Below, in pieces: positions 7,888 through 14,796 of a stretch of 64,000 nucleotides of DNA. The translations under genes and the position numbers were made by a program. This DNA is from Streptomyces sp. HmicA12 (lineage in GTDB: Bacteria; Actinomycetota; Actinomycetes; Streptomycetales; Streptomycetaceae). The stretch is from positions 125,330 through 189,329 of the forward strand of contig NZ_KB891831.1 in assembly GCF_000373565.1 (NCBI RefSeq), read 5' to 3'. Each line of letters starts with the position of its first letter. Within the stretch, counting starts at the first letter, position 1. The notes under the pieces are model-generated. The model made no database searches and was not told the DNA's origin. It worked only from the letters and a program-made list of their open reading frames with translations.

Positions 7888-8841
7888 TCAGGGCTGGACT
7901 GGAGGCGTGCCGTGGGTGTGGAACGACTCGATCGTCCGCAGCCCCCACGCCTGGCCCTTCCTGCGCTCCTCCTCGGTCCACGTGATCAGTGGCCAGTCCG
8001 GGGCGAGCACGAGCCGGGTGAGCGGGTTGCACAACTCGATGCGGTTGCCGCCGGGTTCGTAGACGTAGAGGAAGAACGTCTGCTGGATGGCGTGCTTGTG
8101 CGGGCCCGTCTCGATGAACACGCCGGAGTCGATGGCGAGGTCGGCGGCGCGCAGGATGTCCTCGCGGGTGTCGGTCGCGAAGGCGATGTGGTGCAGGCGA
8201 CCCTCGCTGCCGGTCCAGTCGGACGTGTAGACGACGTCGTACGACTTGTCGGTGAAGGTCAGCCAGCGGGCGGCGATCTTCCCGGTGTCGAGGCGGATCT
8301 GTTCCGTGGGGCGGGCGCCCAGGACCTGTTGCTGGAACTCGGCGTTGGCGAGGACGTCGGCCGCGAGGAAGTTGATGTGGTCGAGGCGGCGGACGCCGAC
8401 GCCGCGGTTGGGCTTGGCCTGCGGCTGGTTCTTGAGGGACGGCTTGAGGCGGTCGGGGGCTCGGTAGTACTCGCTCTCCCAGTACAGGGCGTGTTCGTGG
8501 CCGTCCGGGTCGGTGGTGACGTACAGCTTGCCGAGGCCGGGTTCGTCCTCGACCCACTTCCCCGTGCCGCCCGCGTCCTCGACGGCCTTCACGCGGCGCC
8601 GGAGCGCCTCCTCGCTGGAGGTGCGCAGGGCGAGCCGGCCGAGTCCCGGCTGCTCGCGGGCGGTGAGGACGAGGCTGTGGTGCTCGTAGTCGTCGAACGT
8701 GCGCAGGTGGACCGTGTCGCCGTCGCGGCCGTTGACGGTCAGGCCCAGGAAGTCGGTGAAGAAGGCGACCGAGGCGTCCAGGTCCGGGGTGAAGAGCTGG
8801 GCGTGGCCGATGTGGGCGATGTCGCCGAGGGGCGGGGTCAC
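7888..8841 (-). CDS. type I (VOC) extradiol ring-cleavage dioxygenase, candidate gallate dioxygenase
   Basis: 317 residues made of two vicinal-oxygen-chelate domains, as in catechol 2,3-dioxygenase (XylE). By alignment by eye with XylE, the Fe(II) ligands are His155 (RRLDHINFL), His217 or His218 (GRLHHIAF) and Glu269 (GGNRIEL). The catalytic His250 (GPHKH) and Tyr259 (FLYVYEPGG) are also kept, so it should be active. It is the last gene of the minus-strand operon and overlaps the tautomerase gene by 4 bases. The three genes upstream handle products of gallate cleavage, so gallate is the likely substrate. Known gallate dioxygenases (GalA, DesB) belong to the unrelated type II LigB family. This enzyme would therefore be a non-orthologous replacement. 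Catechol or another diol is the alternative substrate. Confidence 0.85.
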   Translation of the reverse strand: MTPPLGDIAHIGHAQLFTPDLDASVAFFTDFLGLTVNGRDGDTVHLRTFDDYEHHSLVLTAREQPGLGRLALRTSSEEALRRRVKAVEDAGGTGKWVEDEPGLGKLYVTTDPDGHEHALYWESEYYRAPDRLKPSLKNQPQAKPNRGVGVRRLDHINFLAADVLANAEFQQQVLGARPTEQIRLDTGKIAARWLTFTDKSYDVVYTSDWTGSEGRLHHIAFATDTREDILRAADLAIDSGVFIETGPHKHAIQQTFFLYVYEPGGNRIELCNPLTRLVLAPDWPLITWTEEERRKGQAWGLRTIESFHTHGTPPVQP

Positions 8842-9935
8842 TGCTGGCCTCCTGAGGGGTGTGCGGGGACGGACGGGCGCGGGAACACCGTGCCGTCGAA
8901 GATCTTGCGCGCCGTGCGGACCACGGCGGTGCGGCGGGCGCGGGGCAGGCCGTCGGGGCCGAGGCCGATGCCGCTCTCGATGTCGGTGAAGCCGGTGGGG
9001 TGCTCGATGCGGAGCCGGTCCCCCTCGGCGGGCGGTTCGGCGATGGCGGTCCCCACGCCGCCCTCGATGCGGATCCCCGCCGCCACGCTCGCCGCGCCGA
9101 GCACGCCGATCGAGGTGTGGCAGCGGACCGGGATGAAGGTGCGGGTGGTGACGGCGCCGCCGTGCCGGGGCGGGGCGAGCAGGGTCAGTTTGGGGACCGT
9201 GGTGGCGGACACGTCACCGAGTCCCATCAACTCACCTGCCGCCAGGCGGATTTCGCGGAGCCGGGCGGCGAGTTCCGTGTTCGCCTCCAGCTCCTCCGGG
9301 TCCTCGTGGCCGGTGACCTCGAGCGCGACGGCGGGGATCAGGACCGTCGGCATGCCGTTGTCGACGCAGGTGACGTCGACGCCCGCGACCGTGTCGCGCA
9401 CTTTGCCGGTGGGCAGCAACTCCCCCTTCCCCGGCGGGAACTCGATGACCACGGCGGCCGCGGTCCCCGGCACTCCGGAGATCTCCGCGTCGCCCGCGTA
9501 GTCCACGTGACCGCCCGGGGTCGGGAACGTAGCCGTGGCGAAGTCGCCGGAGTTCACCATGCGGATGCGCACGGAGGTCCGCGGATCCGCTGCCGTCACC
9601 AGGCCGCGCTCGACGGCGAACGGGCCGACCCCCGCGAGCAGGTTCCCGCAGTTCTGACGGTCCGACACCTCCGGCCGGTCCACGCCGACCTGGAGGAAGA
9701 GATAGTCGACGTCGGCGTCGGGGTCCGCCGACGGGGACACCATCGCGACCTTGCTCGTCAGGGGGTGCGCACCGCCGAGCCCGTCGATCTGGCGCGGGTC
9801 GGGGCTCCCCATGACGCGCAGCAACAGGTCGTCGCGGGCCGCCGGTTCGGCGGGCAGATCCTCGGCCAGGAAGTACGCGCCCTTGGAGGTGCCGCCGCGC
9901 ATCAGCAGGCAGCGGACCTCCGCGGGCCCGGTCAC
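8838..9935 (-). CDS. galD: PrpF-family isomerase, 4-oxalomesaconate tautomerase (GalD-like)
   Basis: 365 residues of the PrpF / diaminopimelate epimerase fold. The N-terminus CLLMRGGTSKGAYF is the family hallmark, with QIDGLGGAHPLTSKVAM and the second-domain cysteine region following. PrpF proteins isomerise the double bond of methylaconitate or, in the GalD branch, convert the keto form of 4-oxalomesaconate to its enol form. Here the partners are GalB- and GalC-like genes, not methylcitrate genes, so the GalD role is favoured. It overlaps the aldolase gene upstream and the dioxygenase gene downstream by 4 bases each, indicating translational coupling. Confidence 0.8.
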   Translation of the reverse strand: MTGPAEVRCLLMRGGTSKGAYFLAEDLPAEPAARDDLLLRVMGSPDPRQIDGLGGAHPLTSKVAMVSPSADPDADVDYLFLQVGVDRPEVSDRQNCGNLLAGVGPFAVERGLVTAADPRTSVRIRMVNSGDFATATFPTPGGHVDYAGDAEISGVPGTAAAVVIEFPPGKGELLPTGKVRDTVAGVDVTCVDNGMPTVLIPAVALEVTGHEDPEELEANTELAARLREIRLAAGELMGLGDVSATTVPKLTLLAPPRHGGAVTTRTFIPVRCHTSIGVLGAASVAAGIRIEGGVGTAIAEPPAEGDRLRIEHPTGFTDIESGIGLGPDGLPRARRTAVVRTARKIFDGTVFPRPSVPAHPSGGQQ

Positions 9936-10636
9936 GATCCGGCTCCGGTGTGCTCCTCGTACGTCCGGTACTCGACGCCGAGGTCCTCCAGGGTCTTGCG
10001 CAACCCGTAGCGGTCGAGGCCGAGTTGGCCGTCGATGAAGGCGGCCTGGGTCGCGGCTTCCTTCTCCTCGCGGGCCTGTGACTTCTCGGCGGCCTCGCGG
10101 GCCCGCTCGCGCGGCACGACCACGACGCCGTCGTCGTCGGCGACGATCACGTCACCGGGCCTGACGGCCTGGCCGCCGATGACGACGGGGACGTTGACGC
10201 TGCCGCCGGTCGCCTTGACGGTGCCCTGCGCGGAGACGGCCGCCGACCAGGCGGGGAAGCCCATGTCCCGCAGTTCGGCGGTGTCGCGGATCCCGGCGCC
10301 CGTGACGACGCCGCGCACGCCGCGCCGCTGGAGCGCGGTGGCGAAGAGCTCGCCGAACATGCCGTCCGTGGACGGCGAGGTGGTGGTGACGACGAGGATG
10401 TCGCCCTCGCCGCACTGCTCGACGGCCGCGTGGATCATGAGGTTGTCGCCCGGCCAGGACAGGACGGTGACAGCGGTGCCCGCGACCCGGGTGTCCCGCT
10501 GGTTGGGGCGCAGGTGGTGGCCGAGCAGACCGGTGCGGCCCATGGCCTCGTGGATCGTGGCGACGCCGTACCCGGAGAGGGCCTCGACGTCCTTGGGCTC
10601 CGCCTTCGGCGGTCCTGTGACGATGACGCCGGGCAT
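9932..10636 (-). CDS. galC: 4-carboxy-4-hydroxy-2-oxoadipate aldolase (RraA fold, GalC-like)
   Basis: 234 residues of the RraA/HMG-CHA aldolase fold. Conserved pieces are GYGVATIHEAMGRTG, GEGDILVV, and the metal/substrate site GVVTGAGIRDTAELRD, with the closing PGDVIVADDDGVVVVPR. This class II pyruvate aldolase splits 4-carboxy-4-hydroxy-2-oxoadipate into pyruvate and oxaloacetate, the last step of gallate and protocatechuate 4,5-cleavage. The ATG at 10636 shares its A with the stop codon of the hydratase gene. A longer open frame to 11254 is only the antisense-free run-on under the upstream gene. RraA proteins also include RNase E inhibitors, but the length and operon support the aldolase. 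Confidence 0.8.
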   Translation of the reverse strand: MPGVIVTGPPKAEPKDVEALSGYGVATIHEAMGRTGLLGHHLRPNQRDTRVAGTAVTVLSWPGDNLMIHAAVEQCGEGDILVVTTTSPSTDGMFGELFATALQRRGVRGVVTGAGIRDTAELRDMGFPAWSAAVSAQGTVKATGGSVNVPVVIGGQAVRPGDVIVADDDGVVVVPRERAREAAEKSQAREEKEAATQAAFIDGQLGLDRYGLRKTLEDLGVEYRTYEEHTGAGS

Positions 10637-11397
10637 CAGGCGAGCTCCTTCGCGATCTGCGGGTAGGGGCGCATGTAGGCCTCGGCCATGGTCGTGTGGG
10701 CCAGGCCCAGGTTCGGGCCCGCGTTCCGCTTGAGCTGCACTCCGCGGCGTACGGCGAGATCGGTGTAGTAGTCCCACAGGTGCCGCTGGGCGCCCAGGCA
10801 CTCCATGGCCGCCCGCTTGGTGTCCCAGACCTCGGTGATGTCGAGCAGCACCTCGGGCTTGAAGCCGCTCATCTCGGGCTGGTGCGGCTCGAAGTAGAAG
10901 ACGGGCGGGGCACCGATGATCTCGCCCTCGCCGGGGTAGCCGATGGCCTGCGCGAGGACGCGGGCCTCCAGGGCCATGCGGTTGGCCGCCGGGTGGTCGC
11001 CGTTGTACGGGTCCTCGACCGGGTGCGTGAGGACGACGTCGGGCTGGGTCTCGCGGTAGACGGTGACCAGCTCGTCGGTCAGCTCGGCGGTGGCCACCAG
11101 CGGGTAGTCGCCGGCGTCGAAGAAGCGGACCTCGGCGCCGAGCGCGGCGGCGGCGCGCTCCGCCTCGTCGCGGCGGATCGCCTTGATCTCGTCGAGCTTC
11201 TTCCCTTCCCGCCAGGCCTTGGCGGACTCGCCGCGCTCGCCGAAGGTCAGGCACGCGATGGTGACCTTCTCATCCCGGGCGGCGGCCAGCGCGACGGCAC
11301 CGCCGGCCCGCCACACGAAGTCCCCGGCGTGCGCGGTGATCACCAGTGTCGAACGTGGGGCGGTGGCGGGCGCGCCGTTGCCGTTGCCGTTGGTCAT
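10636..11397 (-). CDS. galB: PIG-L/LmbE-family 4-oxalomesaconate hydratase (GalB-like)
   Basis: 253 residues with the LmbE Rossmann-like fold. In most LmbE deacetylases the metal motif reads (A/P)HPDD; here it is AHAGDFVWRAGG, the variant seen in GalB of Pseudomonas putida, a Zn-dependent hydratase that adds water to 4-oxalomesaconate. The distal metal ligand region is LTHPVEDPYNGDHPAAN. It directly precedes the aldolase gene (shared A of TGATG). It lies 46 bases after the gntR stop, with no room for a separate strong promoter, so the whole set gntR-galB-galC-galD-dioxygenase is probably one transcript. Confidence 0.82.
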   Translation of the reverse strand: MTNGNGNGAPATAPRSTLVITAHAGDFVWRAGGAVALAAARDEKVTIACLTFGERGESAKAWREGKKLDEIKAIRRDEAERAAAALGAEVRFFDAGDYPLVATAELTDELVTVYRETQPDVVLTHPVEDPYNGDHPAANRMALEARVLAQAIGYPGEGEIIGAPPVFYFEPHQPEMSGFKPEVLLDITEVWDTKRAAMECLGAQRHLWDYYTDLAVRRGVQLKRNAGPNLGLAHTTMAEAYMRPYPQIAKELA

Positions 11398-11443
11398 GCT
11401 GCATCTCCTCGGTGACAGGTGTGCACCCGCCCCAGGAGCGCTG

Positions 11444-12097
11444 TCAGTCGTCGCGCAGGGCGGCGATCACGCTGCTGAGGTGGGCGCGAACGGCCGTCTC
11501 GGCCGCTTGCGGGTCCCTGGCGCGGATCGCCTCGATCACTGCCAGGTGCTCACTCAGGGACTGCTGCGGACGCCCCGGGCGCAGCGCCAACTGGAAGCGA
11601 TGGCGCACCAGTTGGGCGTTGAGCCGCTCCAGGAGACCGACGGCCGTCTGCTGGCCGGAGATATCCCGGATGCGGGCGTGCAGATCGTGGTTGAGCTCGG
11701 AGTACGTGATCGGATCGCCGTCGGCGACCGCCTTGGACATGGCCTTGCCCAGGTCGGTCAGCTCGTCGAGCTGCTCGTCGGTGGCGACCTCGGCCGCCTT
11801 GGCCGCGCACAGCCCTTCGAGCGCCATCCGGCACTCCGTGATCTCCACGGCCTCCGCGATCGTGACCACGCGCACTCGTGACCCGCGGTTGCGGATCCGC
11901 TCGACCAGCCCTTCGGAGGCGAGGTCGAGCAGCGCGGCACGGATGCTGGCGCGGGTGACGTCGTACTGCTCGGCGAGTTCGTTCTCCACCAGCCGCTGGG
12001 CCGGTGCCATCTCGCCGCGCAGAATCGCCTGCCGGAGCCGCTCCAGCGCGTACTGCTTGGCCTGCTCTCCGGAGCCTGGACGGGCTTCCTTCGGCAT
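11444..12097 (-). CDS. GntR-family regulator (FCD type) of the gallate island
   Basis: 217 residues. The N-terminal winged helix (residues about 15-80) reads ALERLRQAILRGEMAPAQRLVENELAEQYDVTRASIRAALLDL. The C-terminal FCD domain (about 95-215) is all-helical, with the metal-binding pattern of this family (acidic residues plus ELNHDLHARI and late histidines). FCD regulators commonly bind organic or aromatic acids and leave the DNA on binding. It is first in the operon and its own promoter carries the operator found at the tannase and importer promoters, so autoregulation is expected. The inducer is probably gallate or a ring-cleavage product, by inference. Confidence 0.88.
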   Translation of the reverse strand: MPKEARPGSGEQAKQYALERLRQAILRGEMAPAQRLVENELAEQYDVTRASIRAALLDLASEGLVERIRNRGSRVRVVTIAEAVEITECRMALEGLCAAKAAEVATDEQLDELTDLGKAMSKAVADGDPITYSELNHDLHARIRDISGQQTAVGLLERLNAQLVRHRFQLALRPGRPQQSLSEHLAVIEAIRARDPQAAETAVRAHLSSVIAALRDD

Positions 12098-12124
12098 CTG
12101 CCCTCCCTGAGTGAGTGCCTGTCG

Positions 12125-12158
12125 ACGCTAAATCTAGGCGAACAGAATTGTCAACGAT
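12125..12158 (-). promoter_or_regulatory. promoter and operator of the gntR-gal operon
   Basis: On the minus strand ATCGTTGACAAT (12147-12158) is a near-perfect copy of the operators at 4577 and 7796. It includes the -35 hexamer TTGACA (12149-12154). After 18 bases comes TAGCGT (12125-12130), matching the -10 of the importer promoter. The operator covers the -35, the position expected for a repressor. AT content here is clearly above that of the flanking genes. Confidence 0.7.
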
Positions 12159-12258
12159 TTTGTTTGCACACCTCATCTGCAGTTTTCCCGCCCGCGACAT
12201 CCCGGCACGGACACTCCGGGCGGCACGGCACCCCGCCCGAGACCCCCAAAAACCCGTG

Positions 12259-12302
12259 CCTCACCGGGAGTTCACCGACCGGTCGGCCGTGATTCGTCTG
12301 TC
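12259..12302 (+). promoter_or_regulatory. PHO-box-like direct repeats upstream of phytase
   Basis: Four contiguous 11-base units can be read: CCTCACCGGGA, GTTCACCGACC, GGTCGGCCGTG and ATTCGTCTGTC. The second fits the Streptomyces PhoP direct-repeat unit (GTTCACC core) at about 10 of 11 positions; the others match less well. A possible -10 (CAAGAT, 12322-12327) follows. A perfect palindrome CCGACCGGTCGG (12275-12286) overlaps it. Control by phosphate starvation would suit a phytase gene, but this is a weak-to-moderate motif match judged by eye. Confidence 0.4.
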
Positions 12303-12344
12303 CACCGCCTTCGCCACACGGCAAGATCACAAGATGTGTCCGCC

Positions 12345-13652
12345 ATGTCCCCGACAGACGGGAAACCCTCAGTGGCCACCCCTCGCGCCACCCTCCTCGC
12401 CCTCGCCACGGCCGCCGCCGCGTTCGCGGTCACGGCCGCCGCGCCCGCCCAGGCCTTCGGCTCCCTGCCCGCCGTCGCGCCGCGCGCGGAGACCACCGCC
12501 CTGCACGACGACACCGCGGGCGGCGACGCCGACGCCGACGACCCGGCGATCTGGCGCGACGCGGCCGACCCCGCGCGCAGCCTCGTGATCGCCACCGCCA
12601 AGCAGGGCGGGCTGCGCGTCTACGACCTCGACGCCAAGGAGGTGCAGTCGCTGCCCGCGCCCGCCGCACCCGGCGCCGACCACGCCCCCGGCCGGTTCAA
12701 CAACGTCGACCTCGTGCACAGCTCGCGCCTGCACGACCTCGCCGTCACCACGGACCGCGGCACCGACCGGCTGCGCGTCTACCGCATCGACCCCCGCCAC
12801 AAGGGCGGACCGCTCACCGACGTCACCGACCCGCAGGCGCCCGCGGTCTTCTCCGGCTCGCAGGACGAGATCGACGAGCAGCGCACCGCGTACGGTCTGG
12901 CCACGTGGACCGATCCGGCGTCGGGCCGCTCCTACGCCCTCGTGAGTCAACGCGAGCGCACCCGCCTCGCGCTGCTGGAGCTGACCGCGCACCAGGACGG
13001 CACCGTCGGCTACACGAAGGTCCGCACCCTCGACCTGCCCGCCTCCTTCCGCCTGCCGAACGGCTCGTCGTGGTCGCCGTGCGCGGAACCGGGCGAGCTC
13101 CCCCAGGTCGAGGGCATGGTGGTGGACCCCGCGAACGGCACGCTGTACGCCGGGCAGGAGGACGTCGGCATCTGGCGGCTGCGCGCCGACCTGACCGGCA
13201 CGCCCCGGCTCGTGGACAAGGTGAAGGAGTACGGGGTCCCCGCGACGTACGACGAGGCCACCGAGGAGTGCGCGGCGGGCGCCGACCCGGGCTTCGGCGG
13301 CAAGCACCTGACGGCCGACGTCGAGGGCCTGACACTGGTCACCGAGCGGGACGGCGACGGACTGCTGCTCGCCTCCAGCCAGGGCGACGACACCTTCGCC
13401 GCCTACGACCGCGAGGTGTCCGACGGCAACGCGTACGAGGGCGGCTTCCGCGTGACGCCCGCCTCGGCGACGCTCGACGGCTCCGAGGAGTGCGACGGCG
13501 CGGCCGCGCTGAACGCGCCACTCGGCCGCCGCTACCCGCACGGCCTGCTCGTCGTGCAGGACGGTCACGACGCCCCGGACGAGACGGAACGCCCCTCCAC
13601 CGACTTCAAGTTCGTGGACCTCGGCGCGGTCACGGACGCGGTCGACGACTGA
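12345..13652 (+). CDS. secreted beta-propeller phytase
   Basis: About 435 residues. An alanine-rich signal peptide (ATLLALATAAAAFAVTAAAPAQA) leads into a six-bladed propeller typical of alkaline, calcium-dependent phytases. Recognisable blade motifs are DADADDPAIWRD, RFNNVDLVHS, the acidic QVEGMVVDPANGTLYAGQE and ADVEGLTLV, and GLLVVQDGHD near the end. The enzyme removes phosphates from phytate outside the cell. ATG 12345 is used; GTG 12336 and GTG 12372 are in frame and none has a strong ribosome binding site. It is divergent from the gallate operon. The PHO-like repeats upstream suggest phosphate control. Confidence 0.85.
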   Translation: MSPTDGKPSVATPRATLLALATAAAAFAVTAAAPAQAFGSLPAVAPRAETTALHDDTAGGDADADDPAIWRDAADPARSLVIATAKQGGLRVYDLDAKEVQSLPAPAAPGADHAPGRFNNVDLVHSSRLHDLAVTTDRGTDRLRVYRIDPRHKGGPLTDVTDPQAPAVFSGSQDEIDEQRTAYGLATWTDPASGRSYALVSQRERTRLALLELTAHQDGTVGYTKVRTLDLPASFRLPNGSSWSPCAEPGELPQVEGMVVDPANGTLYAGQEDVGIWRLRADLTGTPRLVDKVKEYGVPATYDEATEECAAGADPGFGGKHLTADVEGLTLVTERDGDGLLLASSQGDDTFAAYDREVSDGNAYEGGFRVTPASATLDGSEECDGAAALNAPLGRRYPHGLLVVQDGHDAPDETERPSTDFKFVDLGAVTDAVDD

Positions 13653-13688
13653 CCCGACGTCCGCACCGACGCCCTGGGGCGAACCGGC

Positions 13689-14123
13689 TCACTTGTGGCC
13701 CGGGTCGCCCCAGGGCTCTTCCAGCGCGGCCCGCAGCGCGTCGACCGCCGCCGCGCCGATGCGGTCGGCGAGGCGGGCCTCCAGGCGGTCGAGCGCGCGG
13801 CGCGCCCGGTCGTGGGCGTGCCGCCCCGCGGGGGTGCGGCGGATGAGGCGCTGCCGGGCCGACGCCGGGTCGGGCACCTGCTCAAGAAGTCCGGCGGCCA
13901 CCAGCGCGTGCACCGCCTGGTGCACGGTCTGCCGGGTCACGCCCATCCTGCGCGCCAGCTCCGAGACGGTGGTGCCGCCCTCATCGAGCACCGCGAACAG
14001 CTGCGTCTGCGTCGGCGTCACGGGCTGCACACCGCCCGCCTCCAGTGCAGCGAGCAGTCCTTCCTCGAACCAGCGCCGCCCCTCCCCCAGCAGCTGCGCC
14101 AGATCGCGTCGCGTCTCGGTCAC
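13689..14123 (-). CDS. MarR-family regulator
   Basis: 144 residues with a central winged helix (TTVSELARRMGVTRQTVHQAVHALVAAGLLEQVPDPASARQRL is the HTH and wing region, about 50-95) between dimerisation helices. MarR proteins usually sense phenolic compounds and repress a divergent gene. Here the divergent gene encodes a quercetinase, and a large two-part palindrome lies between them. A flavonol or phenolic ligand is therefore a reasonable inference. Confidence 0.85.
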   Translation of the reverse strand: MTETRRDLAQLLGEGRRWFEEGLLAALEAGGVQPVTPTQTQLFAVLDEGGTTVSELARRMGVTRQTVHQAVHALVAAGLLEQVPDPASARQRLIRRTPAGRHAHDRARRALDRLEARLADRIGAAAVDALRAALEEPWGDPGHK

Positions 14124-14180
14124 TTCTTCCTCGCCCTCGCGAACCCTCGACGACCGACCCCTTGCCCGTCACCCGTCTCA

Positions 14181-14223
14181 CGTGTCAGGGTACCTGACGC
14201 ATATCGTCAGGCACCCTGACACG
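14181..14223. promoter_or_regulatory. large inverted repeat operator between marR-type gene and queD
   Basis: 19-base arms at 14181-14199 and 14205-14223 pair with one mismatch around CATAT. Each arm also contains a smaller palindrome, for example TCAGGGTACCTGA at 14185-14197. The element begins 57 bases before the quercetinase start and ends just before its ribosome binding site (AAGGAG, 14224-14229). Two MarR dimers could bind and cover both promoters. It is too close to the coding start to be a terminator. Confidence 0.7.
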
Positions 14224-14238
14224 AAGGAGTGGGCAACC

Positions 14239-14796
14239 ATGACCATGGAGTTCGCGACGCGCTACCGCAGCGCCTCCCGGATACCGGCCGATCCGACGAA
14301 GCCGTACGTGATCGAGAAGGGCGAGGGCGACCGCGCCCATCTCTTCGGGGACCTGATCACGATCTACGCGGGCGGTGAGCAGACCGAGAACACCTTCAAC
14401 TTCTTCACCGTGGAAGGGCCGAAGGGCGACATCATCCCGGCGCATCTGCACGCGGACACGCACGAGGTGTTCTACGTGACACAGGGCGCCGTCCGGCTCT
14501 TCGTCGAGGACACCGAGGGCGCGCAGTCCGAACGGCTGCTCACACCGGGCGACTTCGGCTTCGTACCGAAGAACTGCCCGCACGCCTACCGCATGGAGCG
14601 CCACCACACCCAGGTCGTCGGGGTCGCGGCAGGCCCCGGCCACACCTTCGAGCGGTTCTTCGAGAACCTCGGCACGCCGACGGAGCAACTCGGCCTGCCC
14701 GCCCGGCCATTCGTGCCCGAGCCGCACAAGTTCGGTTCCGTACCGCAGGAGTTCGACGTGCGGTTCCTGCCCGAGCACCAGTGGCGCTCGCAGTGA
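14239..14796 (+). CDS. queD: quercetin 2,3-dioxygenase, monocupin (QueD type)
   Basis: 185 residues forming one cupin domain. The metal ligands fall at His69, His71, Glu76 (motif AHLHADTHE) and His115 (KNCPHAYR). These are the same positions I recall for the 186-residue nickel/cobalt quercetinase QueD of Streptomyces sp. FLA. The reaction opens the C-ring of flavonols such as quercetin and releases carbon monoxide plus a depside ester. The start ATG 14239 follows AAGGAG by 9 bases. It is divergent from a marR-type gene and overlaps the next gene, an esterase that could split the depside. Confidence 0.9.
   Translation: MTMEFATRYRSASRIPADPTKPYVIEKGEGDRAHLFGDLITIYAGGEQTENTFNFFTVEGPKGDIIPAHLHADTHEVFYVTQGAVRLFVEDTEGAQSERLLTPGDFGFVPKNCPHAYRMERHHTQVVGVAAGPGHTFERFFENLGTPTEQLGLPARPFVPEPHKFGSVPQEFDVRFLPEHQWRSQ

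Noticed and set aside
8838..9935. Reading the PrpF-type gene as part of the methylcitrate cycle
   Set aside because: No prpB, prpC or acnD-type genes nearby; partners are GalB- and GalC-like.
9932..11254. One long frame of 440 codons across galB and galC
   Set aside because: The first half is an out-of-frame shadow of the GalB-like gene; the true aldolase starts at 10636.
10636..11397. Reading the LmbE-type gene as a mycothiol or bacillithiol deacetylase
   Set aside because: The metal motif is AHAGDF, not the HPDD form of deacetylases, and the operon is a gallate set.
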